From Deltaproteobacteria bacterium (GTDB taxonomy: Bacteria; Bdellovibrionota_B; Oligoflexia; Oligoflexales; Bog-1112), in assembly GCA_020635195.1 (NCBI GenBank), contig JACKAG010000014.1, positions 1-58,434 on the forward strand: a DNA stretch of 58,434 bases. Reading direction: 5' to 3'. The position numbers and the translations under genes are program-made. Shown here in pieces: positions 16,769 through 25,070 of this stretch. Numbering within the stretch: position 1 is the stretch's first letter; each line of letters opens with the position of its first letter. The notes beneath the pieces are model-generated. The model worked only from the letters and a program-made list of their open reading frames with translations, did no database searches and had not been told where the DNA came from.

Positions 16769-18243
16769 CTTAGATGTTGCGCGAAATCAGACTTCCCAAT
16801 GAAAAAATCTGTTCTGGAAAGCTTTTTAAAAAAAAATCTATCGTAATGACCAGATATCATAGAGTATTGTGACGAGCAGAGCTGTCGAGACACTTTTTAA
16901 AGTGCTCATCCAAGCGACTATATCCCGAGAGGTGCCCGCCTTGAGCAACCCTATCGCAAAAAAAGCTGACTGTCTTCTGGATATTCCCTGCCGCCTGAAG
17001 CAGGTCGCGTTTGCTTATCTTTTATCTCTCATGCTGCCAGGAAGAAAACATAGCCTGACCCAAGCCTCTCAGGTCGGATCTCTGCATAAGTCCCAGTTTT
17101 CAAGGTTTTTACGTAGGCATGGTGATCTTGCGGTAGAATCTCTTCAGCGTACGGCAGCCAGAACATGCAGAGCAATCCAGAGGCCGCCTGTTGTTGCCGG
17201 AGGGCCCTGGACTATCGCCATTCTGATTGATGCGACTCTGCAATCAAGATCTTCCAGACACAGTGGAAACAGCCATAAGTTCAGTCATGGTAAAGGCTAT
17301 GTTATTGGCCACCAGTGGACAAATATCCTGCTACTTATCAATGGCAAGAAGATTCCACTCCCTCCCCTGGCATGGATTTCCGGACGTGAGCGTAAAAGAC
17401 GGGGCCTGAAAAAAGAAACCGAACAGGAAGCTGTCATCCGATATCTCTCTGATCTGGATTTGTCGCAATACGTCGGAACTTATGAAAATCATGAAGTTGT
17501 TGTGCTCGCAGATTCTGGCTATGACAATAAAAAGCTTCAAGCCTCCATTCTGTCTCGTGGGTGGGATTTTGTTTTCAGCATGAAATCTTCGAGAGGATCT
17601 CGACTTTCTTCCCAAAAAAATGCAGGCGCTCAGGGCAATTGCTCCGTCGCTGACCTGTTCCGGAAAGCCAAAATTTTTCCCTGGAAAACTATTCGTGCTT
17701 ATGCGAATGGCTGGAAAAGAAGAAAGCGGAAGGAGTTCCGCGCAAGAGAACTCACCGGTTTTATCAGTGGAATCACTGATGAAGTCAGGCTGGTTCTTTC
17801 AGAAGAGCGAGGGAGTCGCAGGGGAAGAAAGTATCTGGTTTGTTCCAACATCAGAGTCAGGATGGGGGCGATTGTCAGGGTTTACCGAAAAAGATGGGAA
17901 ATCGAGCTATTTCACAAAGACGTCAAATCTCTGATGGGCTTTGAAGATGTGAGTTGCCACGATTTTCAATCCGTAGAGTCTCATGTTCACTGGGTCTACT
18001 GTGCATGGCTCCTTTTGCCGGAAATTTCTGGTAAGTCCGGATCTGTTCTGGAGGCTATGACTGCTTTGCAGCAGGAGGTCGAATTATCTCCTTTTAAGCA
18101 TCTGATCCAGCTTAGCACAAGGATTCATGGGTTCAGGGATGTGCAACGCTATTGCAGGGAGGTAATAAATGCGAACAAAGCAGCATAAGCGCTTTATTTA
18201 AAGTAAAAACTTATGCGATTGCAATTTTCGCGCAACATTTAAG
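16769..18243 (+). mobile_element. Insertion sequence (IS4/IS701-like DDE type), 1475 bp
   Basis: The ends are imperfect inverted repeats: left CTTAGATGTTGCGCGAAA (from 16769) and right CTTAAATGTTGCGCGAAA (reverse strand, ending 18243), 17 of 18 identical. The element is flanked by direct repeats TATAT and carries one transposase gene. Its target gene is otherwise intact, so the insertion is probably recent. Family placement by terminal sequence alone is not possible; a 5-bp duplication is not typical of classical IS4. Confidence 0.92.
16869..18188 (+). CDS. IS4/IS701-like DDE transposase
   Basis: 439 aa starting with GTG. Catalytic features visible are an Asp in ILIDATLQSRS, an Asp in VVVLADSGYDNKKL and a Glu in the Y-x2-R-W-E-I-E-L-F-H-K block (YRKRWEIELFHKDVKSL), the YREK-type signature of IS4-related enzymes. 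The N-terminal region is basic and likely binds the inverted repeats. No frameshift or internal stop is present, so the enzyme is probably active. A closer family such as ISAba11 or IS701 is possible. Confidence 0.9.
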   Translation: MTSRAVETLFKVLIQATISREVPALSNPIAKKADCLLDIPCRLKQVAFAYLLSLMLPGRKHSLTQASQVGSLHKSQFSRFLRRHGDLAVESLQRTAARTCRAIQRPPVVAGGPWTIAILIDATLQSRSSRHSGNSHKFSHGKGYVIGHQWTNILLLINGKKIPLPPLAWISGRERKRRGLKKETEQEAVIRYLSDLDLSQYVGTYENHEVVVLADSGYDNKKLQASILSRGWDFVFSMKSSRGSRLSSQKNAGAQGNCSVADLFRKAKIFPWKTIRAYANGWKRRKRKEFRARELTGFISGITDEVRLVLSEERGSRRGRKYLVCSNIRVRMGAIVRVYRKRWEIELFHKDVKSLMGFEDVSCHDFQSVESHVHWVYCAWLLLPEISGKSGSVLEAMTALQQEVELSPFKHLIQLSTRIHGFRDVQRYCREVINANKAA

Positions 18244-18248
18244 TATAT
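18244..18248. repeat. Target-site duplication, right copy
   Basis: TATAT immediately after the right inverted repeat. The disrupted gene resumes at 18249. Confidence 0.88.
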
Positions 18249-18577
18249 GGAAGCACTTGCATTGAAAACGACTCCGAAAAAGCATAGTGATGCTTTACTT
18301 CATATCTTTGGGTTCCTGAAGAAAATCATCGGAAGCAAACAAAAGGCAGATGTTTTAAGAACGATAGAGAGTTATCGAACAGGAATCTATCCTCTTATTG
18401 TTCCTCTTACTCTGCTGAATCATTATATAGCCGTTCATGAAGTGCCCTATATTCAGGATCAATTTTACCTTAATCCATACCCTGCAAATCTGAACTTACC
18501 GGTTTCCGGTAAGAAAATCTGACATTCAGGATTCATGGCTATGGTTTTTGAGGATGGTTTGATCGCGGGAAGGCCTG

Positions 18578-18593
18578 GCTCTGATTTCAGAGC
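18578..18593. other. Conserved palindrome 3' of the TQT paralogs
   Basis: GCTCTGATTTCAGAGC is a near-complete palindrome lying about 6-8 bases past the stop codon of the first paralog. The same sequence occurs at 21195-21210 and, with one changed base (core TCTGATTTCAGA), at 19881-19892. No U-run follows in the gene direction. Confidence 0.55.
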
Positions 18594-18599
18594 ACAGCT

Positions 18600-19670
18600 T
18601 CAGGATGACATATCGACGAGCTTATCTAACTGTGAAAGCCATGGAATCAGATAGATCTTTGCTTCATCGGTGAGCTTGCCAAAGTGTGTCTCTTTGAATT
18701 TGTTCCAGATTTCTTGTGATCTGAAGACGCTTGATGCAGAATGGATTGATTCCTCATCCTTCACTGCACTCAGCGCTGTATCGAATAATACATTAAATAT
18801 TAAGTTTATGTGTTCATCATTTGATAAGTAGGCAAGTGTTTCTTCTTCTGATTCTGAAGACTGAGATGCGAAATTTCCATAGATTCTTTTCTTCTTTAAA
18901 CGTAATTTAACTCTGGAAATGATAACAGACGCGGAGCAAGACCAAACGGCCTTTGTGGCGGAATCTTCAGAAAGCTTCATAGTGGGCACCAAGGCAGCAT
19001 GTTGGGCTGCATACTGGGCAGTTTTCCCGGCGACCTTCCAGGGAATATTCTTGATAGTATGCCAGGAGGCAGTTGCAATAACAGATGCAGCTTTGCTATT
19101 GAAATTGCCCATCGTCAAAAGAAGTGCATATCCGTGTTGAATCACAGTTTCCGGATCGGAAATATCCTTCGTCTTTTTTGCAATCAGCTCTGCAATTTTA
19201 TCCATGACCAATTCCAGAGGACTCTTCTCTGCCGCTAATTCATCTGTGATTCTGTCTGTCAGCTCTGTCTCTGTTTGGGTTCCGGATTCGGTGGAGATAT
19301 GAAGAGATACTTCCGGATCAGTTTGTGTCGATGCATGGGCAAAAGAATCTGTGTCTGTTTGAATCGTGACAGCGATAGCTGCTGGAGCAGGGATTTTTTC
19401 CTCAGTTTTGTGCAATATATAGTGATCATTTTTAACGCAGGCAGAAAGATGATTGTTAGAGACGTGACACGGACTCCTCGGAGGCTCTTCATCAGAAACT
19501 TCGCCACAGGAATCCCATGCAGGGCCTGCTATGAAGGGTAAGGCATCTGACTCAACAGATGAATCTGATATGGATTTTTCCATGAAGGTAAAACAGTCTG
19601 CGTCAGCAGATAAAGCAGGTCGGGATAACAGAATGCCTGCAAACAGCATATATTTTAGTAAATTGATCAT
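18600..19670 (-). CDS. Secreted TQT-motif paralog 1, unknown function
   Basis: 356 aa, no recognised family. Architecture: signal peptide MINLLKYMLFAGILLSRPALS; an acidic, variable segment; three motifs IQTD, TQTD and TQTE at about 103, 115 and 131; a conserved helix region (AEKSPLELVMDKIAELIAKK, ISDPETVIQHGYALLLTMG); an Ala-rich tetrapeptide-like stretch (VAGKTAQYAAQHAA); and a conserved C-terminal domain ending FGKLTDEAKIYLIPWLSQLD. ATG 19670 is chosen because all four family members begin here, after a shared leader. A longer frame reaches 19751. The TQT triplets resemble eukaryotic LC8 ligands; that role is inference. Confidence 0.82.
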   Translation of the reverse strand: MINLLKYMLFAGILLSRPALSADADCFTFMEKSISDSSVESDALPFIAGPAWDSCGEVSDEEPPRSPCHVSNNHLSACVKNDHYILHKTEEKIPAPAAIAVTIQTDTDSFAHASTQTDPEVSLHISTESGTQTETELTDRITDELAAEKSPLELVMDKIAELIAKKTKDISDPETVIQHGYALLLTMGNFNSKAASVIATASWHTIKNIPWKVAGKTAQYAAQHAALVPTMKLSEDSATKAVWSCSASVIISRVKLRLKKKRIYGNFASQSSESEEETLAYLSNDEHINLIFNVLFDTALSAVKDEESIHSASSVFRSQEIWNKFKETHFGKLTDEAKIYLIPWLSQLDKLVDMSS

Positions 19671-19787
19671 CTGATAGTCTCTTTTCTCTCTATGTGTTTG
19701 GATTGTGGAAAAATCGAATCCCAAAAACCGGACAGAAAGTAACATATGCATATTAAAGTATTCAAATATTATTTATGAGGAGCAGGA

Positions 19788-19845
19788 GGCAAACAGATGT
19801 TTTAAGAACGATGGAGAGTTCTCGAACAGAAATCTATCCTCTTAT
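19788..19845. repeat. Copy of DUF1722-gene sequence in the paralog spacer
   Basis: This stretch nearly matches 18331-18399, the DUF1722 coding region for KADVLRTIESYRTGIYPL, with a few changes and a short deletion. It shows that the duplicated unit included the 3' part of the neighbouring YbgA-like gene. Confidence 0.88.
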
Positions 19846-19900
19846 TTTTGAGGATGCTCTGATCGTGGGAAGAGCCTGGTTCTGATTTCAGAGCACAGCT

Positions 19901-20986
19901 TCAGGAGGACATCTCGACGAGCTTATCTAACTGTGAAAGCCATGGAATCAGATAGATCTTTGCTTCATCGGTGAGCAGGCCAAAGTATGTTTCTTTAAAT
20001 TCTTGCCAGACTTTTTGTGATCTGAAGATGCCTGATTCATACTTGATTGATTTGTCGGCCTTCACTGCCTTCAGTGCAGTATCGAATAATGTGTTAAATA
20101 TTGGGTTTATGTGTTCATCCTTTGATAAATAGGTAAGCATTTCTTCTTCTGCAAGCTGATATGCGACGTTTCCGAGGCTTTCTGAACCTGTCAGATTTTT
20201 CTCAGTTAAACGTGATTTAACTTTGAAAGTGACAGCAGATTTGGCTATATCCCAAATGGTATACTTGGCGGCCTGTGCCTGTGCGTCGGCCCTCATGGCA
20301 GCGTTTGTGGCGGCTTTCCTGGCGGCAGCCCCGGCGGTAGCTAACGCGCTATTCCTGGAGGCCTGTCTGGCGTTAGCCCCAGCGGCAGACCAAACAGCAG
20401 AAGAAACCGGAGATCCGGAGGCAACCCCGACAACATACCCGGCAGCATTTGCGGAAGCCGCGCCAAAAACAGACGAAGCTTTGCTATTGAAATGGCCCAT
20501 CATCAAAAGAAGAGCATATCCGTGTTGAATCACATTTTCCGGATCGGAAATATCCTTTGTCTTTTCTGCAATCAGCTTTTCAATTTTATCCGTGACCAAT
20601 TCCAGAGGACTCTTCTCTGCTGCTAATTCATCTGTGCTCCTGTCTGTCAGCTCTGTCTCTGTCTGAAGTCCAGACCCGATACAGATATGAAGAGGAATTT
20701 CCGGATCAGTTTGTGTCGATGTATGGGCAAAAGAATCTGTGTCTCTTTGAACTATGACAGGGATAGCTGGTGCAACAAGGCGTTCTGCGTCGACAGGAAG
20801 ATGATTGTCAGAACTGCTCTGAGTATCTTCATCAGAAGCTTCGCTACAGAAGTCCCATGCAGGATCGTCCATACAGATCCAGTCGGTGGGATCTTCTATG
20901 AGGGTGAAACCGTCTGCGTCAGTAGATAAAGCAGGTCGGGATAACAGAATGCCTGCAAATAGCATATATTTTAGTAAATTGATCAT
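19901..20986 (-). CDS. Secreted TQT-motif paralog 2, unknown function
   Basis: 361 aa, same layout as paralog 1. The signal peptide is identical in most positions. Motifs are VQRD (79), TQTD (91) and LQTE (107), with the same 12 and 16 residue spacing. The middle segment is expanded into an Ala-rich array of tetrapeptides (AAAR KAAT NAAM RADA QAQA), longer than in paralogs 1 and 3. The C-terminal domain (MLTYLSKDEHINPIFNTLFD, then YFGLLTDEAKIYLIPWLSQL) is conserved. Start ATG 20986 is set by family alignment and by AGAGG about seven bases upstream. Function is unknown. Confidence 0.82.
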   Translation of the reverse strand: MINLLKYMLFAGILLSRPALSTDADGFTLIEDPTDWICMDDPAWDFCSEASDEDTQSSSDNHLPVDAERLVAPAIPVIVQRDTDSFAHTSTQTDPEIPLHICIGSGLQTETELTDRSTDELAAEKSPLELVTDKIEKLIAEKTKDISDPENVIQHGYALLLMMGHFNSKASSVFGAASANAAGYVVGVASGSPVSSAVWSAAGANARQASRNSALATAGAAARKAATNAAMRADAQAQAAKYTIWDIAKSAVTFKVKSRLTEKNLTGSESLGNVAYQLAEEEMLTYLSKDEHINPIFNTLFDTALKAVKADKSIKYESGIFRSQKVWQEFKETYFGLLTDEAKIYLIPWLSQLDKLVEMSS

Positions 20987-21103
20987 CTGATAGCCTCTTT
21001 TCTCTCTATGTGTGTGGATTGTGGAAAAACCCAACGCTCAAAACCTGACAGAAAGTAACATATGCATATTAAAGTATTCAAATATTATTTATGAGGAGCA
21101 GGA

Positions 21104-21161
21104 GGCAAACAGATGTTTTAAGAACGATGGAGAGTTATCGAACAGGAATCTATCCTCTTAT
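21104..21161. repeat. Second copy of DUF1722-gene sequence in the paralog spacer
   Basis: Nearly identical to 19788-19845 and derived from 18331-18399. It is preceded by the same AT-rich upstream sequence (TATTAAAGTATTCAAATATT) as the previous spacer. Confidence 0.88.
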
Positions 21162-21216
21162 TTTTGACGATGCTCTGATCGCGGGAAGAGCCTGGCTCTG
21201 ATTTCAGAGCACAGCT

Positions 21217-22167
21217 TCAGGATGACATATCGACGAGCTTATCCAACTGTGAAAGCCACGGAGCCAGATAGATCTTTGCTTCATCGGTGAGTTTGCCAAA
21301 GTGTGTCTCTTTGAATTTATTCCAGACGTCTTGTGATCTGAAGATGCTTGATGCAGAATGGATTAATTCCTCGTCCTTTACTGCACTCAGCGCTGTATCG
21401 AATAATACATTAAATATTGCGTTTATGTCTTTACCATTTGATAAGTAGGCAAGCGTTTCTTCTTCTGAAAGCTGAGATACGAATTTTCCATAGCTTCCTG
21501 CAGCTGTCCAATTTTTCCTGGTTAAATGTAATTTAGATTTAACTCCGGAAGTGATAGCAGAGACGGTGCGAGACCAGACGGCCTTTGTGGAGGTATCTTC
21601 AGAAAGCTTCATGGTGGGTATCCAGGCGGCATATTGGGCCGCATACCAGGCGGCACTCCCGGCGACCGCCCAAGGGGCATTCATAATAGTATGCCAGGAG
21701 GCAATTTCAATAACAGATGCAGCGTTGTTATTGAAATTGCCCATCGTTAAAAGAAGTGCATATGCGTGCTCGGTGAGAGTTTTTTGACTGGAAATATCTC
21801 TGGTTTTTTTTGCAATCAACTTTGTAATTTTATCCGCGATCAATTCCAGAGGGCTCTTCTCTGTCGCTGATTCATCTGTGATTCTGTCTGTCAGTTCTGT
21901 TTGGGGTCCGGATTTGATACAGATATGAAGAGAAATTTTCAGATCAGTTTGTGCCGATGTATGACCAAAATAATGTGTGTCTGTTTGAGTTGTGACGGTT
22001 TGGCACGGAACATCACGATGCTCCGTGTGGACGTGAAAATAACTGTCTGAATCAACAGAGGAATCCGATGCAGGTTCCATGAAGGTAAAACAGTCTGCAC
22101 CAGCAGATAAAGCAGGTCGGGATAACAGAATGCCTGTAAACAGAAGATACTTCAGTAAATTGATCAT
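21217..22167 (-). CDS. Secreted TQT-motif paralog 3, unknown function
   Basis: 316 aa, the shortest array member. The signal peptide is MINLLKYLLFTGILLSRPALS. Motifs are TQTD (60), AQTD (72) and PQTE (88), again 12 and 16 residues apart. The middle segment (WAVAGSAAWYAAQYAAW) is a short Ala/aromatic tetrapeptide run. The C-terminal domain is almost identical to paralog 1 (FGKLTDEAKIYLAPWLSQLD). Start ATG 22167 is set by the family alignment; an upstream frame to 22242 is open but not conserved. It is the first-transcribed member of the array and lacks the DUF1722-derived spacer on its 5' side. Confidence 0.82.
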   Translation of the reverse strand: MINLLKYLLFTGILLSRPALSAGADCFTFMEPASDSSVDSDSYFHVHTEHRDVPCQTVTTQTDTHYFGHTSAQTDLKISLHICIKSGPQTELTDRITDESATEKSPLELIADKITKLIAKKTRDISSQKTLTEHAYALLLTMGNFNNNAASVIEIASWHTIMNAPWAVAGSAAWYAAQYAAWIPTMKLSEDTSTKAVWSRTVSAITSGVKSKLHLTRKNWTAAGSYGKFVSQLSEEETLAYLSNGKDINAIFNVLFDTALSAVKDEELIHSASSIFRSQDVWNKFKETHFGKLTDEAKIYLAPWLSQLDKLVDMSS

Positions 22168-22461
22168 CTGACAGCCTCTTTTCTTTCTATGTGTCTGGAT
22201 TGTGGAACAACGGAATCCCAAAAACCAGAAAGACAGTAACATGTTATTATTAAAGGATTCAAATATTATTGACTCTCATTAGTTTATATTTTGATTCAAT
22301 CTGCTAATCTGTCATGATCCGACAGATTAGCAAATCGAGTTATTTTAAATCAAAATTTATGACTGGATCAGTATCTGGGGAGTAATCCGGAAGGAAAGGA
22401 AAAATCATGGACATTTCAAGCTATCCATGGACTCACATAGGAGTCTATGGCAAATGAGCTC

Positions 22462-22803
22462 TTAATGTAGCGGATGAGAGGGTGCGCCTCCACCTGCTTC
22501 TACAGTTCCGAGCCAATACCTCCAGCCCTGCCATCCTTTGACTTTGTAGATACCGTCCGGATGAGCCGGAACGTTTGCTGGCTTTGGTGGCATATCAGGA
22601 AGCTCTCCTTTAACATAACAGCGCCATTCTTTCCTGGTTTTGAGCTTCAGGGATACTGCAAATTTTCTTGCTTCTGCAAAAGGAAGGTAACCGACCGGGG
22701 TAATGTATTCCGGACCTCCGGGAGTTTCACCTGTTGAGACTGGGCTCATACCAACTGTTTCGGTTGTAGCTACAGACTGGCTACTATGCTGTGATTCTTC
22801 CAT
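22462..22803 (-). CDS. Small protein with one phage-integrase repeat unit (INT_rpt-like)
   Basis: 113 aa. Residues about 40-105 match the phage-integrase repeat pattern (PF14882 type): LPFAEARKFAVSLKLKTRKE, then W-x2-Y and Pro-rich PDMPPKPANVP, then YKVKGWQGWRYWLGT. Such repeats occur in integrase-like proteins and in algal and marine bacterial proteins, and their role is unclear. No integrase catalytic domain is present here. ATG 22803 has AGGAT about five bases upstream; a GTG at 22836 in frame is weaker. The N-terminal 35 residues are Ser/Thr-rich and look disordered. Confidence 0.7.
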   Translation of the reverse strand: MEESQHSSQSVATTETVGMSPVSTGETPGGPEYITPVGYLPFAEARKFAVSLKLKTRKEWRCYVKGELPDMPPKPANVPAHPDGIYKVKGWQGWRYWLGTVEAGGGAPSHPLH

Positions 22804-23073
22804 CTTTATCCTCGTGCTAAACTTTTTTGTGTTCACGTGTCTTTAGATAGCATTATCCGGGAGCGGCTGCCCGCGGTACTTTGTGTATCAAACATCTTTC
22901 GGCCCTGCAAGCCATGAGCCAGCTGTCGGACTTAGTTGTCTGAAATTTTTTATTTTTCTTTCTAAGTATGAACGATCAGAAAGATTTTGGAAAAGTGAAA
23001 TCTTTCTTAATAGGACTTGTTTTTCTGACAGGTGGGAGAGTGAATCAGGAATCAATGCTTCCGTTTGTTCTTT

Positions 23074-23913
23074 CTATCGAAACCATCCGGATTTCCATGA
23101 AAGTTCTGCAATCAGATTCTGACCTTCCCCTGAAGGGTGAAAGCAGTCTTTTTTTGAAATATGATGATCTTCAAATCGGGATTCACTCAGAGACAGATCA
23201 AAGAGAACATGCTGTGGAAAACTATCAGCAACCCGCTGAAGAGCCAGGTTTGCTTCATCTACCCTGCTCTGGAAGGCAATGCGCATATCTGCTGTGACAT
23301 CCGATTTCAGAAGTGACGGACAGAATTGATAAAAGTTCCACCATACCTGACATGTTTTTCTTTTGCTCTCTGTATTGGTACTTAGTTCCCAGAGAGCCAG
23401 CATGTCCGGGATTGGCAACAGCAGGATTTTTATCTGATCATTACGTTTCACAAGAGAGCTGATGGCTTCTTTTACATTCTTCTCATATGACGCAATCTGA
23501 TTGCTGCGCTTTTCCTCATCCCAGACGCAGGCATCATTTCCTCCGATGAGAATGGTTACATAGTCAGGAGAAAATTGATTCACTTCTTTCACCTGATGAT
23601 GCAGCTGGAATGATGTGGCACCGCCCTGAGCGACATTATGTGCAATGATATCTCTGTCCGGGAACAGCTGGTGCAATCTTAAAAAATGGCTTCGGACAAG
23701 TCCATCTTTGCCATAACCAGTCGACCAGCTGTGCATCGTTTTTGCTCCGATTCCGGTGGAGTTGACCGCAGTGGAAATAGAATCACCAAGAGACCCCATG
23801 ACGAAAGCTTTGTGTTGTTTTATCTGTTCTGGTCTTTTGTCCTGTTTCGCCTGGGTTTCTGTGATCCAACAGAACAACAGCAACAGCAAGCTAAATGACC
23901 GTGTTGTTATCAT
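23074..23913 (-). CDS. Secreted SGNH/GDSL hydrolase
   Basis: 279 aa with a signal peptide (SFSLLLLLFCWITETQA). The four SGNH blocks are visible: GSLGDSIS with nucleophile Ser about 45, the Gly block NVAQGGATS, the Asn block ILIGGNDAC, and the His block DCFHPSGEGQ. This indicates an esterase or phospholipase B-like enzyme acting outside the cytoplasm; the substrate is unknown. ATG 23913 has AGGAG seven bases upstream and is preferred over GTG 23916. It lies alone between the accessory block and the olefin operon. Confidence 0.88.
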   Translation of the reverse strand: MITTRSFSLLLLLFCWITETQAKQDKRPEQIKQHKAFVMGSLGDSISTAVNSTGIGAKTMHSWSTGYGKDGLVRSHFLRLHQLFPDRDIIAHNVAQGGATSFQLHHQVKEVNQFSPDYVTILIGGNDACVWDEEKRSNQIASYEKNVKEAISSLVKRNDQIKILLLPIPDMLALWELSTNTESKRKTCQVWWNFYQFCPSLLKSDVTADMRIAFQSRVDEANLALQRVADSFPQHVLFDLSLSESRFEDHHISKKDCFHPSGEGQNLIAELSWKSGWFR

Positions 23914-24050
23914 CACAGATCTCCTGTAGCAAATATATGTGGACGTTTGATGTATGCTTTTTTTAAAGAATATCTTTGACCGGAATTAAAATCAAGAATC
24001 ACGTGAAAGTCCCGACAGAATCTCTGGATTTTTTGTCTCTTCTTTAACGG

Positions 24051-25070
24051 TCATTCACTGTACTGCCGCAAAGCTGTCAGCCCATCTTCAGTCGAAATTT
24101 CGGGATAATATCCCAGCTGTGTTTGGGCTGCTCCATGATTAAAGTAGTGAGAACGGCACAACTGCATTGCTGCAAAACGTGTCAGAGGGGGTTCTTTATC
24201 ATAAGATCCCGAAATTTTCCATATCGTTTCTATAAAGAAGCCAATGGACCAGGCTATAGAAAAAGGGATCTGTAGGCTTTGAGAAACAGGAGGTCGGCCA
24301 ATTGCAGCCAGCATTTTATTGAGAAAATCCCACAGTCTGACTGGCTCATCCTGGGCCAGGAAGTAAGCCCTCCCCCCTCCTGTAAAATGATGTCTGCTCA
24401 TTGCCAGCAGTGCAGCCAGATGGCCAGCAGCCGCATTTTCCACATAGGTAACATCGACCAGATTATCACCTGATCCCAGACGAAAGAGCCGATGTGCATC
24501 AGCCCGCATCTTCAGGCGCGGCAAAAAGTGTGGATCTCCGGGGCCCCAGATCAGGTGAGGTCGCAGGGCCAGAGTGCAGAACTCTGCTCCCTGATGGGCT
24601 GCGAGGACGGCAGCTTCTCCATGTCTTTTGCTACAGGCATACCAGCTGTAAAATTTTTGTGGGTAAGGGAGGGATTCGTCTGCTCCCCGGATGTCCTGAT
24701 TTCCAAAGACAACACTGGGGGAACTGGTATAGATAAAGCGACGAACACCAGCCTGCTTACTGGCGTTCAGCAAGCTCAGAGTCCCCTTGTAATTGATATC
24801 CATAAAATCTTCTGGTTTTCCCCAGATCCCGGCTTTTGCTGCGCTGTGAATCACAGTGTCACAGCCGGATACGGCTTTTTTCAGATCTTCCGGGCAGCGC
24901 ATATCTCCTGTGAGACACTCAACTCCTGCCCGCACCAGTTCCGGGTAGATGTTTCTTGAAAAACTTCTGACCTGGTAACCTTTTCTTATGAGCTGTCGGC
25001 AGATGGCAGAGCCCAGGAAACCACCGCCTCCTGTCACCAGCACTTTGCCTTCTTCTGAGCTTTTTTTCAT
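24051..25070 (-). CDS. oleD: OleD, 2-alkyl-3-oxoalkanoate reductase
   Basis: 339-aa extended short-chain dehydrogenase. It reduces the beta-keto acid made by OleA to a beta-hydroxy acid using NADPH. The Rossmann motif is VLVTGGGGFLGSAICRQL, and the active site YxxxK appears as YACSK after FYSW. ATG 25070 overlaps the oleC stop as ATGA, indicating translational coupling; an in-frame ATG at 25100 lies inside oleC and is less likely. It is the last gene of the oleABCD operon. Taken alone it could be read as a sterol-dehydrogenase-like SDR; the neighbouring genes fix the assignment. Confidence 0.9.
   Translation of the reverse strand: MKKSSEEGKVLVTGGGGFLGSAICRQLIRKGYQVRSFSRNIYPELVRAGVECLTGDMRCPEDLKKAVSGCDTVIHSAAKAGIWGKPEDFMDINYKGTLSLLNASKQAGVRRFIYTSSPSVVFGNQDIRGADESLPYPQKFYSWYACSKRHGEAAVLAAHQGAEFCTLALRPHLIWGPGDPHFLPRLKMRADAHRLFRLGSGDNLVDVTYVENAAAGHLAALLAMSRHHFTGGGRAYFLAQDEPVRLWDFLNKMLAAIGRPPVSQSLQIPFSIAWSIGFFIETIWKISGSYDKEPPLTRFAAMQLCRSHYFNHGAAQTQLGYYPEISTEDGLTALRQYSE

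Larger units (their letters stand above)
16083..18522 (+). pseudogene. DUF523/DUF1722 (YbgA-like) gene interrupted by an insertion sequence
   Basis: The 5' part (16083-16768) encodes DUF523 (GVSGCLLGQKIRFNGEHK, CPEVEIGMGVPR, KKNSPSCGVFRTKVY) and the start of DUF1722 (RVFGYHRLKILMSERFR). The 3' part (18249-18522) encodes the rest (ALLHIFGFLKKIIG, YRTGIYPLIVPLTLLNHY). Removing the element and one copy of the 5-bp duplication joins 686 and 274 bases into 960, exactly 320 codons, and reads AYSKVYMEALALKTTP across the junction, the expected full length. The present 5' ORF runs into the element and stops at 16802. The family has no settled function; some members are linked to photolyase and thiouracil-desulfurase-like chemistry. 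The photolyase gene lies immediately upstream. Confidence 0.93.

Noticed and set aside
20223..20528. 101-codon Ala-rich plus-strand frame.
   Set aside because: It is the complement of the Ala-rich repeat of paralog 2; GC-rich repeats are open on both strands.
18331..22260. Regular repeats considered as a CRISPR array.
   Set aside because: Units are over 1 kb with coding content; no short repeat-spacer pattern or cas gene is present anywhere in the window.
24492..24959. 155-codon plus-strand frame.
   Set aside because: Antisense to oleD, no recognisable domain or start signal.
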